NCBI GenBank assembly: GCA_021234155.1
Contig: JAJEKV010000064.1
Location: forward strand, 6,884,001 to 6,948,000
Direction: 5' to 3'
DNA: 64,000 nt
DNA from: Isoetes taiwanensis
Taxonomy: Eukaryota; Streptophyta; Lycopodiopsida; Isoetales; Isoetaceae
The position numbers and the translations under genes are program-made. A model generated the notes under the pieces. It had not been told where the DNA came from. It worked only from the letters and a program-made list of their open reading frames with translations, and made no database searches. This document shows, in pieces, positions 1 to 10,900 of the stretch; position 1 is the first letter of the stretch; the number at the start of each line of letters is the position of its first letter.

Positions 1-289
1 CAATGGTCGGCTCTGGAGTCGACATCCTTGGTTCCTCTCGGGCCTTGGTTCTCCTTTCCTGGCTTGCAGCTTCCCCTTCCTCTTCTTCTTCAATCAGCTC
101 GGTCCCGGCATCCGAGTGCTGGCTTATCTCCTCGTTCTGGTCATCTGCAATACTCTCCTCGCTGGAAGACAACCCACCTCCCCTCGCGATGAGCCTCTCC
201 CGAAGCATCTGCTGAATGAGGTCGATGTTGCTGGCGCTGGGGATTTCGCCTGGACGGGCTTTCCTTGCGGTCTGTTTGGTCCGTGCCAT
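1..289 (-). CDS. Ty3/gypsy gag N-terminus (partial) with histone H3 tail-like start
   Basis: The reading frame starts at an ATG at 289 and stays open to the window edge, about 96 codons. The first residues read MARTKQTARKARPGEI. Residues 2-10, ARTKQTARK, equal the first nine residues of mature histone H3. A helical, charged stretch with LIQQMLRERL follows (about residues 23-33), then a Ser/Glu-rich acidic region and a Lys/Arg/Glu region. It lies about 660 bases downstream of a tRNA-Met primer site and an LTR on the same strand, which is where gag of a gypsy element belongs. The assignment to gag is from position only: no nucleocapsid or capsid motif is inside the window. It could instead be an extra 5' ORF of the element. 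The start is the first ATG of this frame and is supported by the H3-like match beginning there. Confidence 0.6.
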   Translation of the reverse strand, partial: MARTKQTARKARPGEIPSASNIDLIQQMLRERLIARGGGLSSSEESIADDQNEEISQHSDAGTELIEEEEEGEAASQERRTKAREEPRMSTPEPTI

Positions 290-501
290 GTTTGACAGAT
301 CGTCAATCGGATATCGGGCGCCAAAGATCGCCTTAGGGAGCGAGAGCTGGTTTCTAAGGCGGGAACATTCAAATGAGGGGGTTCTACTCCTATTTATAGC
401 TTGGTAATTTTTAGGTCAAAATTCAAGTTGCTCTATTTAACCTGCTAGGGTACCTGTTTAATTAAAACTTACACTTATTTCAGACTTTTTCTACTTATGG
501 G

Positions 502-566
502 TCTCACAGGTCGCGCCTCGCTCAAAAACTAAAGTTTAGTTTTTAGACCAGGCGCGAGCTGTGAGA
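502..566. repeat. 65-bp palindrome, leader copy 1
   Basis: The arms start TCTCACAG and end CTGTGAGA. Each arm is 32 bases with about four mismatches, around a single central base (AAAACTAAA-G-TTTAGTTTT). As RNA this would fold into one long hairpin. A second copy lies 190 bases to the right. Confidence 0.85.
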
Positions 567-691
567 TCTCACACATTTTTAAGTAATTTAAGTAATTAAA
601 ACATGCTATTCTAATTAATTCCTGTCTTAGAACTAGCCTTACCACATTACTTTTCTTAAATTCATCATGTTTGAGTGATCTTGGCTCGATG

Positions 692-756
692 TCTCACAGC
701 TTGCGCCTCGCTCAAAAACTAAAGTTTAGTTCTTCGACCAGGCGTGAGCTGTGAGA
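692..756. repeat. 65-bp palindrome, leader copy 2
   Basis: It has the same length and the same terminal TCTCACAG/CTGTGAGA arms as the copy at 502-566. It differs at a few positions, mostly near the middle of the arms. The palindromic structure is kept, which suggests either duplication or selection for the fold. Confidence 0.85.
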
Positions 757-952
757 CCACCTCACTTTGGCAAAAAAATTTTGGCTCATTCTTTTTAGTC
801 TTATTAAGTTCCAATTCACTTAATTGTTACTAGCTTAGCATAAACTACAAAAATGAGAAAAAAATTTCCCACTTTTCGAGGCTTAAGGATCCTATCAAGT
901 TAGTACTACTGGGAGCATGGCCAGTGCTTTGCTCTTGGTCTCCAAGAACATT

Positions 953-964
953 GCTCTGATACCA
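953..964 (-). promoter_or_regulatory. Primer binding site (tRNA-Met type)
   Basis: On the minus strand this reads TGGTATCAGAGC, the usual plant gypsy/copia primer site complementary to the 3' end of initiator tRNA-Met. One base separates it from the LTR end CA at 966. It fixes the orientation of the element: LTR on the right, internal region to the left. Confidence 0.9.
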
Positions 965-965
965 C

Positions 966-2443
966 TGTGACGTCCCCTGCTCGTATACGATGCCCGCACC
1001 ATATACAAACAGGAGTTCATCCCCCGCACCAGCTCCACACTGATACAGGGCCCTCCACATATCACTGTGACCGTCTAGAGTCCACAGTGGGAAGAGTGAA
1101 GGGGTCATTTTACCCCGTCTCCCTCAGGGCCTACCTAGCTGCGGAAGCGTAAACATACACGTCAGTAACATAACATCATATATATCCACCTCGAAGGGTG
1201 GCACATCAACATCTGCATAGACAAAGATCAGCACAATACAAGGAAGTTCCTACCCAAGGCTCAGACTCCAGGGGGATGACTGACAAGCTTGGGTCTCCAG
1301 AGTTCAGTGCAGACAGAATCATGACAATGGATTGGGCTGGCATAAGAACATGGCTTAGGGTTGTCCACTCCATCCGCCCCTCCTGTGCACACTTTGCAGA
1401 GTAGGTTGAAAAGTGTTGGGACCTGACTGTAGCCCGCCGGGTGCATAGCCAAAGGGGCTATTCCTGGGTTACATCTCCCCAGTCCCGATGGGGCAGGTAG
1501 GGATCACTCCCTCCAGAGATCTACATGCTAACCCAAGGTGACTAGAGGGCCACTGCCCTTATTCGACTTCAACCCACTGGAGAGTGACGCATCACTCCAC
1601 GGGTGTCGAGCCCATGCCTTACCCACACTCAGTGGTAAACCATCAGACCTAGTCACTCTGATCCCCGGTAGGCCTTACACACCAGAGGGATCGGTCGAGG
1701 GTTAGAACACGAACCTCCTTCTAAGCCAGTCTGGCCCCTTCACCCACAACCAGGTGGGCTCCTGTACACAGGCCGAATTCTAGTAATGCACTAAGAGGGA
1801 CTAGCTAGGAGCATTGTCTACTAAGCTTTGAGTCTCTACCCCCCTTCCCAATACAATGAGTTCACAGAATCCAGCCGTCCATCATATCAACATAATACAT
1901 AATAAAGAACTAATCTATCTCATAGAGTTAGGTTCTTTAGTTAGGTCATTCTCGGAATCTACTTGGCTGTTAGGGGTGATCTAATAGGCTAAACCTACTG
2001 ATTCGAAGGCTGGAGTAAGGTTTATGCTATTTGATCGACCAAATACCTGATCCCTGGTTCACTCCTCTCGATCTGAAGGCGTCCATGTCTCTGAGATGCG
2101 GTCGGAAGGACGATCTGACAAGCTGGGGCGTATTGGCAGATCGTGGGAGTTGGAATTGACTCCTCAGCGCGCGAATCGGAGCTCAGAAGGTCTGTGGGCG
2201 AAGAAGGGAATGTTAGGGTTTGGTGCCTTATGTAGGCTATCAGTTAGGTTTAGGGTTCTCATGACCCTTGGTCTACCTTTAATGGTTTAAAGGTCTAAGG
2301 GTGCGCATATTGCTAAGTGTGCGCCCCATTGCAAGTTGCCCCCTAGGGCGTCCTTCGGTGTACACGTCGACTGGACGGCGTGTACGCGTGACGGCGCAGT
2401 GCGGTATACGTCTTGAGACCGTATATCGTACTGGAACGTCACA
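966..2443 (-). mobile_element. 5' LTR of Ty3/gypsy element
   Basis: The inner edge is set by the primer site. The outer edge is set by an 8-bp inverted match: TGTGACGT at 966-973 and ACGTCACA at 2436-2443, giving a 1,478-bp LTR with the usual TG...CA ends. The next five bases on the right (GCTCA) are the expected target duplication, but the partner is outside the window. A long part of the LTR (roughly 1100-1620) resembles the second LTR at 60,335. Both contain the stretch CCACTCCATCCGCCCCTCCT. No coding potential was seen. Confidence 0.75.
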
Positions 2444-2534
2444 GCTCAACGTCTATATCAATGTCAATCAACATCCATTTGAAAATTTATGAGAACTTTA
2501 CTGCCACATACTATCAATTCTAAAGAATCACCTA

Positions 2535-2790
2535 TGGAGAAGTCATATCTACTACCCATGGGAAGATTTTAGACTAAGGTGCTTATCCATGAGCATCTAG
2601 AATTTATAGAGCTATCTAGAACATTCTATTTTGATTTTTTGCAAAGTTTCAAAAAAACTTTCTAATTCTAAACTGAGGTGCCTACCCACGAGAATCTGGA
2701 ACATTCCAGAACATTCTATTTTGATTATATGAGAAGTTTCAGAAAACATTCTATTTTAGACTGAGGTGCTTACCAGTCCAGAGAATACGG
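2535..2790. repeat. Short satellite-like array, about 100-bp units
   Basis: About two and a half diverged units recur. Each contains 'gagcatctagaa', 'aacattctattttgat', a 'gcaaagtttc'-like block and 'gactgaggtgctta'. The same unit type recurs in a longer array at about 50,205-50,700, so this is a dispersed family. Confidence 0.6.
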
Positions 2791-3304
2791 CGGAACATAT
2801 TTACTTTCAATAATATGATGTTAGCATATAGGTGTTGGCTGGATTTTTGGCATCCTGCCAATATAGTGAAAATTACACATTAAAGGTGGGGGGACAGGCG
2901 TTATCAATGGCCCAGATTCATTTGTACTTGTTAGAATCCAAGGGCCCATATCAAGTTGTGTTAGTTGTTAAACAAAAAAGAAAGAGAGAAGAAAAGGACG
3001 AAAAATAAAGGATTGATGTCAAAAAGAAGTGCTAAAATGACAAGTGGATGGACGAGATTGATGTAAAAATTTATAAATGTCTTGAGGGAACTTGCTTTCC
3101 TCCTCTTTGGGCTCTTGGATCACCCATTGAGACTGGGTAGTGGCAGGTCCTGGGAAGAGAGGTGAGAGAACTCTTCCCTCCTGGAGAATCACTTGAGTAT
3201 GTATTTTTCCTTTTATCAAATAAAAAATGATGCACCCCATTTTCTCGTGAAAAATTCTTATATTTTTTATTTCTTCCAAATTACATTTTAGTCACATCTT
3301 TTTC

Positions 3305-3343
<39 letters not shown>

Positions 3344-3379
3344 ATTTTTAATCATTATCTCCATTCTTCACATTCCACC
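2791..3379. other. AT-rich non-coding stretch with (ATT)n
   Basis: No supported gene. It includes an (ATT)n microsatellite at about 3306-3341 and a short minus-strand frame (3019-3279) that shows no recognisable domain. Confidence 0.5.
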
Positions 3380-3915
3380 AAGTGGGGGCCGTCGAGGATG
3401 TGCCACATCCTTTGGGGCTGTTCAGTATATAATCAAATCCAAGCATATTAAACTGAGTTGGACGTGCTGGGGTCATGGATATGCAGGAGTAGCTATGTCC
3501 TCGGACATTCACCTGACATGTATATATAGTTCATGATGTATACGTGTACAGTCTGACACATTCTTATTATTGCCATAGTTTTTCCCTTGAAAACCCTTTG
3601 AGGCAGTTTTTTTTTTTTTTTAAACTCAAACAGTAATAAGTTTGCCATGCTCCTTCATTTGGATTTCATAGGCTGATTTGGTCCTCATGGATGATAAAAG
3701 CTATTCTATTTTATTCTTCCCCCCTTTTTTTGGCCATACTTTATTTATCTCATTCATACTTTCTCTTTGCACTTTTTTTCTCATATTAGGTTCTTAATTT
3801 TTTACATCCTTTCTATTGGGTTTTCGTGGACGATAAAAAATCTTATCTACTCTACTCTACTCTACTCTACTCTACTCTACTCTACTCTACTCTACTCTAC
3901 TCTACTCTACTCTAC
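3380..3915 (+). mobile_element. LINE A 3'-end remnants with pentamer tail
   Basis: The sequence matches the 3' end of the LINE A copies at 4.05-7.74 and 54.5-58.9 kb. It has the final coding/UTR region, a stem-loop at 3585-3603 with loop AACCC, and a 'cataggctgatttggtcctcatgg' type block (two variants) followed by 'gatgataaaa' and 'ggacgataaaa'. Two successive tails are visible: one near 3705-3718, and a perfect (TCTAC)n run of 14 units at 3846-3915. Two nested or duplicated 3' ends seem likely. Confidence 0.7.
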
Positions 3916-4056
3916 CTTTAACAAAATAGCATAGCATCTTTCTTAATCTCACTTGGAATGATATAAAAGAACTATATTTTAATTTTCCATGATCCATTAC
4001 ATTGCATTGGATGTACCTCAATTCAATCATCAATTTTTGGGTCAATAGACACTACT

Positions 4057-4227
4057 TACTGCACAAGAGGGGACATACTGCAGCTTGCCCTCCTTCGGGA
4101 TGCAGGCACTCCGGCCCCTCGAGTCCCCTCTGAGGGGGCCCCAGCGGCACAGGCATCCACATCTTCCGCTCCCCCTGGGACCACCACTACCACCGGACCT
4201 GAAGTGGCGATGCCTGCCACTAAATAG
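4057..4227 (+). pseudogene. LINE A copy 1 ORF1 C-terminal remnant
   Basis: About 56 codons are open in this frame. They include a Pro/Ala/Thr-rich linker with the run SAPPGTTTTTGPE and end ...PATK at a TAG at 4225-4227. The RNA-binding part of ORF1 is missing because the copy is 5'-truncated. ORF2 continues directly after this stop in the same frame (GSCLGVVSWN), as in the other LINE copies of the window. Confidence 0.65.
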
Positions 4228-7200
4228 GGATCGTGCCTCGGCGTGGTATCCTGGAATTGCCGTGGCTTCCCATGGCAGAAGGGGGATAGTCTCAATTCCG
4301 TCGCCATGGACATGGACCTTATCTTCCTCATGGAAACATGGGAACATCTTTGGTCCTGAGGCTACGATTTGCCGGGATACCGGTAGCTACTCCGTCTTCA
4401 ATGAGTGCACTGGGAAACGAGGACACGGAGGAATTGTGTGTTACTACCAGACAGCCTTGGCCCAATCGGTCTCCCTGTGCAAGGCAGACAGGCACAACAG
4501 ATACCTGTGGGTACGAGTGCAGAACAGCGATGGCAGCCCTCTCTTTGTGGCGGCTTGCTACTTCCCACATGCTGAGAGCAACTTTTACCACACGCACTTG
4601 GATGTGGACAGGCAGGAGCCCTATGTCGATCTATATGATGACATACCAAAGATCTGAACAATTGGGCAAGGTCATGTTGCTTGGAGATTTCAATGCGTGC
4701 ACAGGGGCAGAGCAGATCCCAAAATTCGCACCTCTAGCTGAGGATGTGTTGCAAATGGACCCCGCAGAGATGGTTTGGCCAAGGGCATCAGATGACAGCC
4801 AGGTGACACGGTATGGCCGGCAGCTATTGTTGTTGGGCAGTATCTTTGACCTGGTCATTTGCAATGGGCTAGCACAGTGGTCGTCCTCCAGCCGCTTCAC
4901 TTGTAGATAGGAGAACCAGGGGGCGGCACCAATGTGGTGGATTACGTGCTAGCAGACGAGCAATGCCTACACTTGATCACTGGCGCCCGATTCCGGACGG
5001 TGGTCGGGACGAGGAAGTAGACTCGACCATCAGCCCCGGTCTTCTTGAGATAGATTGGCAGCCAACCGAGGCACCCATTGCCCCAACACCCCATGTACCA
5101 CGGATTTGCGTCCGGACTATGATCATGCGGACGGTCTATGCGAGGATGCTTGAGCATGAGCTGCCGGGAGTCTTTGCAACTCCCCACACTTCAACGGTGA
5201 GCGGCCCGGCTGAACCGTCTCCTTCGAGGGTAGGGGATAGATGCTTTGGGAGAGGCCGCTCTCGGCGATCCCGCGGGGGCTGCAACCACCTTCCCACGCA
5301 ATCAGCGGTTCGATGGCGAATGTCGGGAGCTGAAAGCGATGGCTCCGCCAAGTCTTTGGACCCTACCATTCGCTCATGAGGCCATCTGTCAATACCGCTC
5401 CTTCCTCAAGACCAAGAAAGCCCGGTACCTTGCGCGAACTTCAAGAATGATGTTTGGTCTACTAGACCCCGCCACCCTAGGGCCTTACGGAGAAAGGTCT
5501 TGAGTAAGCCCGCACCGGCCACGGGAAATATTACCCCGGAACAATGGGTGAGATACTTTGCGGCGGTATGTATGACCCAATGGGGCCGAGGCAGAAGATA
5601 CCTCCCATGTGACAGGCCTAGCACGGTCATTTCTGAAGGGATGCCATAATGGGCCTGCAATGCCTCGCTACCGGAAGGCAGCAGATTTGGATGGTATGCG
5701 GTGAGCTTCTCAAGTGGGCGGGCCCCAATGGTGCGGTTCTCGACATTCTTCAGCGGGGCATTGCAAGAAGGCTTCCCCCCCCTTGGACTACGGTAGAGTT
5801 GTGCCCATATACAAAGCGAGGGGACCCCCACGGTGACCAACTATCGCCATTATGGTGGGTTCTGTCTTTGCCAAGTTGCTTGCCGGGATTCTTGGCGTGG
5901 ACGACACTTTGGGCGGAGGATGGAGAAGTCGCGGGCTCTCACGGGCGGGCTTTCACCCCGGCATTCTACTATTGACCATATCTTCACTCTGCGAACACTC
6001 ATAGAGGATAGCGGAATCAATGCGAGAAACTGTCTTTGTTGCTTTGTGGATTTCGCAAAGGCTTTTGACCGCGATGCCTCGGGATAAGTTGTGGGGATGA
6101 TTGAGGCGGTTGGGACCCCGTCGACTTGCGAGAATGCTATATACGGACTATACGAGGCTTGCTCGATTCGTCTCACCTTGTCGGGAGCCCGTTGTTAGTA
6201 GCATTGGGGTGCGCCAGGGCTGCCCTCTATCCCCGACGCTCTTTGGCTTGTACATTGACAAGCTAGAAGAATGGCTCGCTGAGCACGAGGGGGGCCTTTC
6301 GGTTGATGCACCACATAATCCGGCAACTCATATATGCGGATGATGTTGACCTGCTCACATATACCCCAGAGGACATGCAATGCCACCTGGATGCTTTGGA
6401 CACTTTCTGCCAATTCACTGGCATGAGAGTTAACTTGGCCAAGATGAGGGTGCTGCTGGTCCCATCATCCCGGCACCCACGCCTTCCCCATTCACTTACC
6501 GGGGGCGGTAGTGGAGGTGGCTCGATCTTATAAGTATTTGGGCATTGAGTTTTCTACTACCACACACCGGGATGCATCCATCGGGGTTACGGGTCACTGC
6601 GGTGGAAAGCCGTGTATGCAATGCAAAACAACGATCACAAAGGCGAGTTGTATGCATGGGGTCACCGAGCACACTTGTTCGGGGCCTTGGTTGAACCGGT
6701 CCTCTTCTATGGGGCAGAAGTGTGGGGGCCAGTGATATCCCTCACCACTTGGAACGATCTAGAGCAGGTACAGAAGGCCTTCTTGGCCCAGGCACTGGGA
6801 GTGAAATCCACGGTCCCATATCAGATCTTGCTCCAGGAGACAGGCTTCCTTCCATTCTGAGAGGGCTGCTTTGGAGCGTCACATTATTTACTTCGGAAGG
6901 TGGTGGCTATGGATGAAGCCGGCTGCCCAACCTTGCTTTGGCGGTGGCGATGGGCCCGCAGCGACTCAAAGCTTCTTTGGAAAGACAAGCAAGCCCAGTG
7001 GTTTCGCGATGGAATGTGCAGGCACCGCAGATGTGGACCGGTGCATACACCGAAGGAACGCACGCTGCCTGAAGCAAGATTGGATGCTTGCTTCATGGCC
7101 AAGCTTTGGGATGAGAGGCCTGTCACATGTCAAGGTGGCAAATTATCGGCAGCCGAGGTTAATCCCATGCTCACGGCGCCCACACCACTACTGCGCACCC

Positions 7201-7540
7201 ATCTACCCATGAAAAGCGCGGGGTGATTGCTTCCATTCGCGCAGTGCACACCACCTCCGCGTGAGGCAGGGGAGGTGGATTCCGGGGGGCAGCGTGAGGG
7301 CCGAGTGCAGCCGAGTCTTTGTCAGCGTGGCCATTGAGGATGAAAGTCACGCCCTCCGGGCCTGTCCGTCACGAGCATATCGGGCTCGGTATGCTCGGTT
7401 AGTTGTGCCCCCATCGGGCCTGCATGAGCCTTTGAGCACGGCCTCTGTAGGCTTGTTGGGATCGTACCTCCGGGGGGGAGGTAATGGATCGCGGACTTCG
7501 ATTATGCCCCACGTCCAGGCATTAACCTGGTACTTGTGAT
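4228..7540 (+). pseudogene. LINE A copy 1 ORF2 (endonuclease-reverse transcriptase), decayed
   Basis: The APE-type endonuclease starts VVSWNCRG, has LIFLMETWE (catalytic Glu), HGGIVCYY and LLGDFNAC, and spans about 4240-5040. The reverse transcriptase follows: STIDHIFTLRTLIEDSG and CFVDFAKAFD near 5965-6070, GVRQGCPLSPTLFGLYIDKL near 6210-6265, and the active-site box YADDVDLLTY near 6335-6365. Thumb-like YKYLGIEF and GAEVWGP lie near 6530-6730, and a degraded zinc-finger region lies near 7300-7400. The protein is split over several frames. In a live element it would nick the target and copy the RNA at the nick. The closest relative in the window is the copy at 55.5-58.7 kb. Confidence 0.85.
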
Positions 7541-7593
7541 TATGTATATAACTGTGCAGTATGTCAGCATCCTTATTGCTACTAAGGTTTTTC

Positions 7594-7612
7594 CCCCGAA
7601 AACCCTTCGGGG
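7594..7612 (+). other. LINE A 3' UTR stem-loop
   Basis: A perfect 7-bp stem CCCCGAA/TTCGGGG encloses the loop AACCC, just upstream of a G/T-rich run and the pentamer tail. The counterparts at 3585-3603 and about 58,767-58,785 keep the loop AACCC while the stem bases change. It is probably the RNA element recognised by the reverse transcriptase. Confidence 0.65.
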
Positions 7613-7789
7613 CGGGGGTTTTTTAATCCTGGTAGTAATATACCTGCTGCTCTCTCTTTGTACTTGGGTCCCATAGGCCAGTTGGTCTCCGTGGACGATA
7701 AAATCATATTCTATTTTATTCTATTCTATTCTATTCTTCAACAACTTTTACTAGATGAGAACACCATTCTTGTGGTGATTTACCCAACT

Positions 7790-8785
7790 TTGAACCTAAA
7801 ATCCCTCAAAAATATATGCCCTTAAGTACTTTTCAAATCTTTCTCTTTTCTTAAGCGTCCCGCAAAGGAATCCATCAGCACGAAGTAGACAATGTTCATA
7901 TGAAAAGGAGGCTTGACAATGTTCCAACCAGCGAGCAACTCCCTTAAATAGGGAGATGCGTTAGGATATGGATGTATATGATAAAGCAAAGCCCAAGGAA
8001 GGAGGGGCTTAATTGTGGCCTTATGAAATGGAAGACAATGCTGAATTGGCTGCATCAACAACCTCAGGCCAGGAGAATTATTCTTACCAATGAGAATCTT
8101 TTAAATAGACTTTGGTATCATCACCTTACTCTGGAGGTGAAAATCCAACATTCCAAGACCACAAGCTGCCTTAGGTTTAATGCACTTCTCCCAAGCTACC
8201 TTGACCACAACTCCCACCTCGTCTCCATCCCAAAAATTCTTGATGATACGCATAATCTCCTTCAGGTTACACTAAGCAGCTAATAGAGCAGATGCCACGT
8301 AAACATGAGTATTACTAAGAACACGTTTAGCCACAATGATTCTTTTAGACATGGTTAGTTTAGTTGTACTCCGTCAAAATAAGTGCTTTTGCAACCCTCT
8401 AATAATTTTGTCTCAAGCATCTCAAGAAGAGATATGAATTCCAACAGGGATACCAAGTAACTTTGTGGTAGTGCTATGCAGAAGAATCTTCCATGGATAG
8501 TCCAAAATACAGAGCAGGACGGGGCTATCATTTTTGCCAACCTACAAGAACTCCTGATGCTAAGGAGAATGTCTTTAATAATAGCTTAGCATTATGAAGA
8601 TTTTCAGCCTTGGCAATTAGGAACGAAAAAGTGTCATCGACATTTTTTATTACATACCTCTTGGGAGTCATCGTCCACTGATAGACTTTGAATGATGTCA
8701 TCTTTAGTAGCAATAGACAAAAGCTAGGATAATACTGCCACAATTGTGAAGAATAATGGTTCCCAGAAGGCTGTTTCAATTAAAA
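7790..8785 (-). pseudogene. LINE C fragment (reverse transcriptase to C-terminal region), inverted
   Basis: Minus-strand pieces match the LINE C copy at 51.87-54.06 kb block by block. The shared blocks are FSLASGVLVGWQ, LPFHKA-IKPLLPWALLYH, and a final MDSFAG. They sit in several frames with stops. The fragment is truncated at both ends. Its 5' side ends exactly where a Helitron terminus begins (8786). Its 3' side ends near the tail of LINE A copy 1. In the intact family this segment is the RT thumb and the region before the zf-RVT domain. Confidence 0.8.
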
Positions 8786-8813
8786 CTAGTTATGGTGCCC
8801 GGCGTTGCCGGGC
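8786..8813 (-). mobile_element. Helitron 3' terminus
   Basis: Read on the minus strand there is a perfect hairpin GCCCGGC-AAC-GCCGGGC, seven bases (ACCATAA), then CTAG followed by T. This is the standard plant Helitron 3' end (GC-rich hairpin a few bases before CTRR, insertion before T). The body should extend to higher coordinates. Its 5' TC end was not located. The terminus abuts LINE C coding sequence, which is consistent with insertion into it. Confidence 0.65.
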
Positions 8814-8867
8814 TTTAGCAAATGTGGATTGTAGAATGGTTTTGCATTAGTAGGCTTTAGAATACTT

Positions 8868-8927
8868 CGAATCTCGCAAGGATCTACTTCTTTTCTGTGG
8901 ATGCTAAAAATCTATTCTATTCTATAC
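8868..8927 (+). mobile_element. LINE A tail remnant
   Basis: A short match to the extreme 3' end of LINE A (tctgtggatgctaaaaatc) followed by TTCTA-type repeats. No coding part remains. Confidence 0.5.
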
Positions 8928-9775
8928 ATGAAATCTCATTTAAGATATGAACTCGATGTAGCAGAATTAAGTAGGAAAAGGGAGGACAGGGGTGCCTAAA
9001 AGGAATGAACTACCTAACTATTTAGCAACATTTTTACAACCATTTAACTGAAGAAGAAAATTGGAAGTGATGACATGATTAAAAGCTTATAATATGGTCA
9101 TGATAGTTTTCATATAAGTAGATAAATTGGCTTTGTATGCCTTGGAAATGAGATTGTCTAGGATGTTGTGGATTTATGATGAGTATTTTGTGTATTATAA
9201 AAAATGGCTTAATGAATGAAGTGGTTTTGGGCCATTTGCAATTCAATTAGAAGTTGAAGTTTGAACATAGTAATTGCTTGCAATATATGTTTTAGAACCT
9301 GTTTGTATGGCTATGAAAGAACAAAAGCATCAATTCTTGAAATGTTCGAAGCAATAGTTGGTAATTGTATTGAGAGGGATGGTAGATGTGAAGGGCGATG
9401 ACAAACATGTTGTAAGAACGGAAATAGATAAGCTTGATGGACAATATTATTTCTTGTTGGTAAGCAGAGTGCTAGTTTTGTTGTATAAGCTTAATAACCC
9501 TAGCCAATTTGCTACACAGCTAATAGCAAGCAATCCTGATAAGATCTTCTGTAATAATTTAGTGCCTACACATGTTTCATTTACAACCATAGACATTTAG
9601 TTTTGCCTATATGTTTGCTTGCATGCTTGCGATATACTTGTGTTGTTCGTCCAGTTCACAAAAGCTATACGCATATGTAAAAGCACTACGAATGTCACAA
9701 CAAATCCCTACTTCTGTATCTATCTTTCTTTCTTTAATATTATCATGGTGCTCCATTAATGTGTTCTTTAGGGTA
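8928..9775. other. AT-rich stretch without supported genes
   Basis: Only short frames without recognisable domains or splice context were seen. If the Helitron at 8786 is real, this is part of its interior. Confidence 0.4.
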
Positions 9776-10071
9776 ACCTGGGTCTTGTACTTGCACCTTA
9801 AGCTCCAAATTAATACATGAAACACGATTTGAATAACTCTACCTAATAAAAGCCATTATACATAAACTCTATCCTATGCATAGATATTCACTTTATTGCG
9901 GGTTGGATTGCCTAGGTCTTGTACCTGGCACCCCATGCTTGAAATTGATACATGGACTTGCATAACTTTATTGAGAATTGCACAAAGGGCTTGCATAACT
10001 TTATTGAATAGAGCCATTATTCATAAATTTCATATTACGCATAGGTGTTCACTTTGTTCTTGCCTGGATTG
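9776..10071. repeat. Diverged tandem duplication, two units of about 135-160 bp
   Basis: Unit 1 (about 9776-9909) and unit 2 (about 9910-10071) share 'ggtcttgtac', 'aaattratacatg', 'agccattattcataaa' and 'ttcactttattg..ggattg' in the same order. The sequence is non-coding. Confidence 0.55.
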
Positions 10072-10900
10072 TTAAATATCATACCAGAAGTAAGAAAACC
10101 TGACAACTATCAACTAAGTGTGCAATAGAGGCTACTTGAAGGACAACTATTCCTTCACTTGAAGATACCTCATTTCTGCATGTACTACTGCACAAATTGA
10201 GGAACAAAAAGATGCATTGACTGATTGATGACATGCATTACTACAAAATGTTTCCCAAGCAAATTTGTGGCAATTGTAGCTGGTTTGTTAGAATCTTGAG
10301 GAGGGTAAGGTAGAGTACACATAGCATCTAAAAAAAAGCCATATTGTCATAAAGTTGACATGGCTTCAATTTTTTATTCATCGCATTGTAATAAACCAGA
10401 GGACTATAGAGCACACATCATAATAGGGTGATCCACCTTCCTTCATGAATTAGATATCCTGCACAAATAGACAACAAGTGGTAAGTTCATGTCTGAAAGA
10501 CAAAAATGGCATCTGTTGTGTCTCATACCGTTGTATTTTACATCATTAACTACAGCCCTGAGAGTGAAGGATAGGATGCTGAAAACGCGGAGATCATTTA
10601 TTTATCTAGTCTGAGCTAAAATAGTCCGTGCATGAGTATGGCTCCAACAAATGCATTTATTGTCCAGTTCATATTCCTCCACTGCTTCACATGTGTTCTA
10701 TCACATTGAATTGCTTCTTTCCCATACCTTTAATGCAACAGAATATGGCAAACAACATGCATCGATTGACTTAAAATTCAAGGACAATCCCATAATGGCA
10801 AAGCTACATTTGCATTCGAGTGGTTATGCTACTGTGCTATGCGATCTGACTTGAAAGTGCAACATGGAACAGAGGCCAGGAAGCCAAATAAAAGCATACA
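10072..10900. other. AT-rich stretch, no supported gene
   Basis: No domain-bearing frame was seen. It lies just downstream of the last exon of the minus-strand gene model and may contain its 3' UTR. Confidence 0.4.

Larger units (their letters stand above)
290..952 (-). other. 5' leader of the gypsy element
   Basis: This non-coding interval lies between the primer site and the gag-like start. No convincing ORF was seen. It holds two near-identical 65-bp palindromes (listed separately) in otherwise AT-rich sequence. A leader of this length would house packaging or translation signals, but that is inference. Confidence 0.5.
4046..7740 (+). mobile_element. LINE A copy 1, 5'-truncated L1-type retrotransposon
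   Basis: A GC-rich element stands out from its AT-rich surroundings. It runs from the tail of ORF1 through the endonuclease and reverse transcriptase to a 3' UTR stem-loop (CCCCGAA, loop AACCC, TTCGGGG at 7594-7612) and a TTCTA-type tail at about 7709-7737. It is colinear with the copy at 54.5-58.9 kb. The 5' edge is approximate and no target duplication was identified. Many frameshifts and stops mean this copy is dead. Confidence 0.85.

Noticed and set aside
4042-4910. Open frames of 190, 101 and 91 codons on both strands over the LINE A start
   Set aside because: Shadows of the ORF1/ORF2 region, or pieces of ORF2 shifted by indels. Not separate genes.
8797-8813. Bacterial-style intrinsic terminator (GC hairpin then T run)
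   Set aside because: The context is eukaryotic. The reverse strand reads as a Helitron end with CTAG|T at the right distance.
9358-9600. 80-codon frame with MVIVLRGMVDVKGDD
   Set aside because: Short, isolated, with no domain and no splice or start context.
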